Source: Candidatus Gastranaerophilales bacterium (lineage in GTDB: Bacteria; Cyanobacteriota; Vampirovibrionia; Gastranaerophilales; Gastranaerophilaceae). Taken from it: a DNA stretch of 64,000 bases. The translations under genes and the position numbers were made by a program. Shown here piece by piece: positions 59,579 to 64,000 of the stretch. Each line of letters starts with the position of its first letter. Position 1 is the stretch's first letter. The notes under the pieces were generated by a model. It was not told where the DNA came from and searched no databases. It saw nothing but the letters and a program-made list of their open reading frames with translations. The stretch spans positions 62,001 through 126,000 of the forward strand of contig CALUWJ010000005.1 of the NCBI GenBank assembly GCA_944324455.1, written 5' to 3'.

Positions 59579-62500
59579 ATGATTATAAATGCGCCATCTG
59601 ATAATAATAGAACTAAAATTTTAATTGATGAATATTTGAAACTCTTGAATAATAATGTAAAAGCTCAAGAGATTCTTGTTTTATTGAGAAATTCTAAAAA
59701 GAAAAAAGATTTTATTGAAAAAATCAAAAATCTTTCTCCTTTAGGTAATATTGGAAATCTTAAAATATATAGTTTTGAAGGATTAATTTATAATTATATT
59801 TTAGATAATTGGGCAATTGTTGAAAATTCAATTAAAAATGACGCAAATAGAAAAATCATTCCTAATCTTTGCGGGCTTGAAGTTAGTCAATATATTTTTA
59901 AAGAATGTATTAAAGAGGTTGATTTTATAGGGTATAATTCTAAAACAAGCTTATTACATCAGCTTTTTAGAAGAAACGCTTTAATTAATTTAAATCATTT
60001 ATCTGATGAAGAAGTGGCAAAAAGGGCAAAAATTTTACAAGAAAGCTATTCAACAGAAGCCAATTTAGCAATTAATAAATATAAATTAAAATCTATTCAA
60101 TTAAGGGCTTTTGATTATGTTAGACAGATGAATATTTTTGAATTTTTATATAAAAAATTAAAAAATGAATTTAGTTATGTTTTTGTTGATGATGCTGATG
60201 AAATAACTCCCGCTGTTTTAGCTTATTTAGAATATATTAAGCCATCTGTAAAAGATTTTTATATTGCTTATGATTCAGATGGTTCATCAAGATTAGGCTA
60301 TTTGGGTGCTATAAACATAAATTTTGAAAAATTTTTATCTCAAAAAGAAATAAAACCAAAAATTGAAGATAAGAAATATTCAAATGCAAAAGAAATTCTA
60401 AATTTAGTTAAAAATAATCAAAAAATTGATTTCAATAATATAAGTTTAAAATCATTTTTAAAAAGAAATGAAATGATAGATGAAGTTCTAAAAGATATTA
60501 AAACTCTTATTAATTCAGGAATAAAGCCTTGTGAAATTTCTTTAATTACTCCTTTATCGGATGAATTTTTAAAAACTTCATTAGAAAAATCAGGGTTTAA
60601 TTTTAATTTTTTGACTAAAAATGAAAAATTAAATCAAAATAAATTAATTTCATATATTTTAGAGCTTTTAAAAATAATAAATGATAAAAATAATGAAGAT
60701 GTTTCAGCTTATATTTTAAAAGGGATTTTTATTGAATTATTAAATTTGGATAAAAAAGAATCAGTTAAAATTATTCAGGAATATAAGTTTGAAAGAGATT
60801 TTAAAGGGTCAAATATTTTTGATTTTATCAAAAATAAAAATAATGAAGAATTTGTTAAATTAATTGAAATTTATGAAAAAATAAGGTTTGAAAAATTATC
60901 AATCCAACTTTATGAAATAGTTACAAATTTTCTTCCTTTGGATAAAGAATTATCAAAAGATTACATTAAAATTGCGCAATTATTAAAGCAAATTAATGAT
61001 TTTGAAGATGTTTTTAAAAATTCTGTTTCAAATAATGATTTAATAATACAATTGGAAAATACGATAATTTCAGAAAATCCCTTATCTGATGATGAAATTG
61101 ATGAAAATTCAATTGTTGTATCTTCTGCCCAAAAGATAATTGATTATTCATATAAAACAAAATATCAATTTTTATTGGACGTGAATAACGAAGGTTGGTT
61201 AAGACAAGACATAGGGCCTTTGTATAATGCTTGGGTTATGCAAAAAACTTGGTCAAAAGATACTTTTGAACTTGAAGATAATATTGAATTAACGCTTGAT
61301 AGAACAGCAAGAATATTATATAAGCTCTATTTGTTGGCTGATAAAATAACCTTATATCAAAGTTCTTATGATTCATTGGGGCAAGAAAATTTTTCAGGAA
61401 TAGATAAATATTATAAAACCAATTCTGAAACAAAAGAAACAATAAAAGTAAAACCTATTATTCCAAGAAAAGACCAAGAAGAAGTTTTAAATTATAAAGG
61501 CGGTTTGATGTCTGTTAGTGCCACAGCAGGTTCAGGCAAAACTACTATTATGCTTTTATTGGTAGATAAAATTTTATCAGGTGAAATTTTATCTGATATT
61601 GAGCCTAAAAATATTTTTGTTCTAACTTTCATGGAATCAGCTGCAAGAAACTTCAGGGAAAGAATTAAAGCAAAGTATCCGAATTTATCGGAATTACCTA
61701 ATATATCAACAATCCATGGGCTTGCACTTCGAATAATAAAAGAAAATAATAATTTTTCTCGTCTTGGGCTTGATTATGATTTTGAGATTATAGACGAGAT
61801 AAAAAGAAGTGCAATTTTAGCTGAAATTATCTATTCTCTTGGTATTGCTCCTGATAAAACAGAATTATATGATTCTGCAATCTCGGCTTATAAAAATGAA
61901 TTATCAATTTATGGGGAATTTGATTGTAAAAATAAGCTTTTTTTAAGTGTATTTCAAGCTTATCAGGCAAAATTAAAAGAGCAAAACTTAATAGATTATG
62001 ATGATTTATTGTTGTTGAGCTTAAAACTTTTAAAAGAAAACAAGGATGTATTAGAATATTATCAAGATATTGTTAAAATTATCATTGAAGATGAAGCCCA
62101 AGATTCAAGCTTTACTCAACAAAATTTAATTGGACTTTTAGGGGGAAAATATAAAAATATAATACGTTGCGGAGATATTAATCAAGCAATAACTTCAACT
62201 TTCACAAATTCAGATGTAGCTGGCTTTAGAGAGTTTATGAAAAACTCTAAAAATGTTGTTATGGATAGATGTCAAAGGTGTGCAACAGGTGTTTTAGATT
62301 GTGCTAATAATACAGTAAAATTTGCAAATGAAAATAAAATTGATGCATTTTCATCTTTAGTTATGAAACCGGTGGATGGGGTTAATGTTGTTGATAAATA
62401 TGCAGTTAAGACAGAAGTTTTTGAAGAAGAAAATCTTGAAAACCAATTTATTTTAAATGAGATAAAGCAGATTTTAAAAAATGATAAAAATGCAACAATA

Positions 62501-63370
62501 GGAATACTTCTAAGGAGCAATTTTGCAATAAATAAATGGGATAAATTATTAAAAGATAATTCAATTAAGACTTATAAAAATTCTGATAGTTTGATAAATA
62601 ATCCAATTTATAAAATTTGTCTTTTGATTTTGGAATTTATTTTAAATCCTTATGATATTAAAAAAACGATTGAAATAGCGAGTGAACTTTTTGAATACGG
62701 ATATTATAGATATGATGAAGTAAAATATGCTCAATCACTAAATGAAGCAATATTTTTAAAAGATGATTTTGATAGTCAATTATGGTGGGATTTGAATTAT
62801 TTTCTATTTAAAAATACAACTTCAATTTATGAATTGGTTAATGAAATTGGTTCATATTATTTTTCTAATTCAAAACAAAAGGATAATATTTCTCTTGTTG
62901 CTTCTATTGCAGCTAAAATTCAACTTACACAAAAAACTTTTGAAAATACTTTTAATCGTCTAAGAGAAATTCAATATAAAACTAATTTTTCAAATATTAA
63001 ATTCTTTTCAGTGGATGATACAATACAAAAAGCAAATGCAGTACAAATTATGACGCTTCATAAATCAAAAGGGGATGAATTTGATTGGGTATTTATTCCT
63101 GAATTAACTCAAAAAAACCTATGTTTTAATATAAATGAATATGAATTAAAAGAAAATTCAAAATTTATTCAAAAAGTTAAAAAAGAACCAAAAAATGATT
63201 TAGAGCTTAAAAAAGATATAATTGAAGAAAATTTCAGACTGATTTATGTTGGAATTACAAGGGCAAAGAAAAAATTATATTTAACAACAAGCAATAAATA
63301 TAAATATTTTGCAAAAGTAATTCCATATAAAAATTCTGAAATATTAGAGGGGTTAGCGCAATATGTCTAA
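59579..63370 (+). CDS. Fused pseudo-helicase / UvrD-type helicase (AddAB- or RecBC-like)
   Basis: 1263 residues in two superfamily-1 halves. The N-terminal half (about 1-600) keeps the outline but lost motifs: the P-loop position reads INAPSDNNRTKIL, and the Walker B position reads YVFVDDADEITP (about 200). The C-terminal half (about 625-1263) is intact: Q-motif IPRKDQEEVL, Walker A SATAGSGKTTIM (near 650), DEAQ box IIEDEAQDSS (near 835), IRCGDINQAI, TLHKSKGDEFDWVFIPEL (near 1155) and LIYVGITRAKKKLYL (near 1220). This mirrors RecC/AddB (inactive) joined to RecB/AddA (active) in one chain, without a nuclease domain. The nuclease gene follows with an 8-base overlap. It likely processes double-strand breaks. 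ATG 59579 is just after the priA stop. Confidence 0.8.
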   Translation: MIINAPSDNNRTKILIDEYLKLLNNNVKAQEILVLLRNSKKKKDFIEKIKNLSPLGNIGNLKIYSFEGLIYNYILDNWAIVENSIKNDANRKIIPNLCGLEVSQYIFKECIKEVDFIGYNSKTSLLHQLFRRNALINLNHLSDEEVAKRAKILQESYSTEANLAINKYKLKSIQLRAFDYVRQMNIFEFLYKKLKNEFSYVFVDDADEITPAVLAYLEYIKPSVKDFYIAYDSDGSSRLGYLGAININFEKFLSQKEIKPKIEDKKYSNAKEILNLVKNNQKIDFNNISLKSFLKRNEMIDEVLKDIKTLINSGIKPCEISLITPLSDEFLKTSLEKSGFNFNFLTKNEKLNQNKLISYILELLKIINDKNNEDVSAYILKGIFIELLNLDKKESVKIIQEYKFERDFKGSNIFDFIKNKNNEEFVKLIEIYEKIRFEKLSIQLYEIVTNFLPLDKELSKDYIKIAQLLKQINDFEDVFKNSVSNNDLIIQLENTIISENPLSDDEIDENSIVVSSAQKIIDYSYKTKYQFLLDVNNEGWLRQDIGPLYNAWVMQKTWSKDTFELEDNIELTLDRTARILYKLYLLADKITLYQSSYDSLGQENFSGIDKYYKTNSETKETIKVKPIIPRKDQEEVLNYKGGLMSVSATAGSGKTTIMLLLVDKILSGEILSDIEPKNIFVLTFMESAARNFRERIKAKYPNLSELPNISTIHGLALRIIKENNNFSRLGLDYDFEIIDEIKRSAILAEIIYSLGIAPDKTELYDSAISAYKNELSIYGEFDCKNKLFLSVFQAYQAKLKEQNLIDYDDLLLLSLKLLKENKDVLEYYQDIVKIIIEDEAQDSSFTQQNLIGLLGGKYKNIIRCGDINQAITSTFTNSDVAGFREFMKNSKNVVMDRCQRCATGVLDCANNTVKFANENKIDAFSSLVMKPVDGVNVVDKYAVKTEVFEEENLENQFILNEIKQILKNDKNATIGILLRSNFAINKWDKLLKDNSIKTYKNSDSLINNPIYKICLLILEFILNPYDIKKTIEIASELFEYGYYRYDEVKYAQSLNEAIFLKDDFDSQLWWDLNYFLFKNTTSIYELVNEIGSYYFSNSKQKDNISLVASIAAKIQLTQKTFENTFNRLREIQYKTNFSNIKFFSVDDTIQKANAVQIMTLHKSKGDEFDWVFIPELTQKNLCFNINEYELKENSKFIQKVKKEPKNDLELKKDIIEENFRLIYVGITRAKKKLYLTTSNKYKYFAKVIPYKNSEILEGLAQYV

Positions 63371-63980
63371 AATAATTGATACATTTAGTGCAAATTCTCT
63401 TAAAATTTTGGATAAAAATCCAAAAGAATTTATAGATAGATTTGTTTATCATTTGTCTTTATATAAAAAAGATGAAAGAGCAGATTTGGGTAAAAAATTT
63501 CATAGCTTGATATGCAGCTATATTAAAGGTTTTGATATAACAAAAATGATTATGGAATTATCTGAAAAAGAAAAGAAAATTTATCTTAATTTTATAGATA
63601 AATTAAAAGATAAAAAAGATTTTTTTATTGAAACAGAGTATCCTTTTTTAATTAAAGAAGAATTAAATAATGAAAATTATTATTTAGCAGGCAGATTTGA
63701 CGCTATTTATAAAAAAGATAGCGAATATATTATTTATGATTGGAAAACTTTAAACTTGCCTAAAAATCCAAAAGATGACTTGCAAAGCATTGTTTATATT
63801 TATGCACTATCAAAAATTTATAATACAAAAAATATAAAAATGCGCTATATTTCTCTTGAAAAGCTTGATTTTATTGATGTATTTTATGATGAGGATTTTA
63901 ATTATAAAAATAGAATTGATAAAATAATTGAAAAATATAGAAATTTTACATCTTTGCAAGATTTACAAGTTCATTTTTAG
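63363..63980 (+). CDS. PD-(D/E)XK nuclease, RecB/Cas4-type, stand-alone
   Basis: A 205-residue protein. The RecB-family nuclease pattern is clear: LGKKFHSLI with His47, an acidic strand ETEYPFLI, AGRFDAIY with Asp113, IIYDWKTL with Asp126 and Lys128, and LQSIVYIYAL with Gln141. Only one cysteine is present, so there is no Fe-S cluster of the AddB/Cas4 type. It overlaps the fused helicase gene by 8 bases and is probably translated with it. It would supply the nuclease that AddA/RecB normally carry at their C terminus. The stop falls 20 bases before the window end, so continuation of the operon cannot be judged. Confidence 0.85.
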   Translation: MSKIIDTFSANSLKILDKNPKEFIDRFVYHLSLYKKDERADLGKKFHSLICSYIKGFDITKMIMELSEKEKKIYLNFIDKLKDKKDFFIETEYPFLIKEELNNENYYLAGRFDAIYKKDSEYIIYDWKTLNLPKNPKDDLQSIVYIYALSKIYNTKNIKMRYISLEKLDFIDVFYDEDFNYKNRIDKIIEKYRNFTSLQDLQVHF

Positions 63981-64000
63981 TTATTTCAAAATCTGTTTTA

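Overview
The window is AT-rich bacterial chromosome with short intergenic gaps and frequent strand switches. I see no rRNA, tRNA, insertion sequence, prophage or CRISPR array. An Omp85/BamA protein with POTRA repeats points to a diderm cell. The best guess for the source is a non-photosynthetic relative of Cyanobacteria (Vampirovibrionia/Melainabacteria, perhaps gut Gastranaerophilales). This rests on the AT bias, the BamA and RNase E style, the mix of glycogen enzymes and several gene families that look lineage-specific. It is an inference; no marker-gene tree could be run.

Layout. 0-5.4 kb: chemosensory cluster (response regulator with a decayed GGDEF domain, membrane MCP without a sensor domain, CheA-REC hybrid). 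5.4-8.2 kb: three-gene minus-strand set (activase-like ATPase, unknown partner, FAD protein). 8.3-18.3 kb: housekeeping genes (clpP, hisS, pgk, dnaX, engB, rsmG), an NrtR-like Nudix regulator, a STAND/TPR protein and small proteins. 18.5-28 kb: four-gene same-strand set of two unknown membrane proteins and two GH13-type glycosidases. 28-30 kb: divergent pair of a decayed hybrid-cluster-like protein and a Cys-rich small protein. 30-36 kb: RNase E, a DUF2344 protein, envelope proteins and a GT39-like membrane glycosyltransferase. 36-42.4 kb: a pseudo-histidine kinase, an ABC ATPase, leuA, two more unknown membrane proteins and a sigma-4-like regulator. 42.5-49.5 kb: bamA, a duplicated structured repeat, a GH57 branching enzyme, a possible structured RNA and coiled-coil proteins. 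49.5-64 kb: comM, TPR and GAF/HD-GYP genes, then polA, priA, a fused pseudo-helicase/helicase and a RecB-type nuclease.

How the parts fit. GH57 and GH13 enzymes suggest alpha-glucan storage or turnover. polA, priA, the double helicase and the nuclease form one repair/recombination run, and the last two look like an unusual AddAB/RecBCD substitute. Signalling proteins are many, and several have lost catalytic residues (GGDEF, histidine kinase, Nudix, HD-GYP signature). Promoters are readable as TTGnnn-17-TAnnnT. In at least three cases the -10 box lies exactly 6 nt before the start codon with no Shine-Dalgarno sequence, which suggests leaderless mRNAs.
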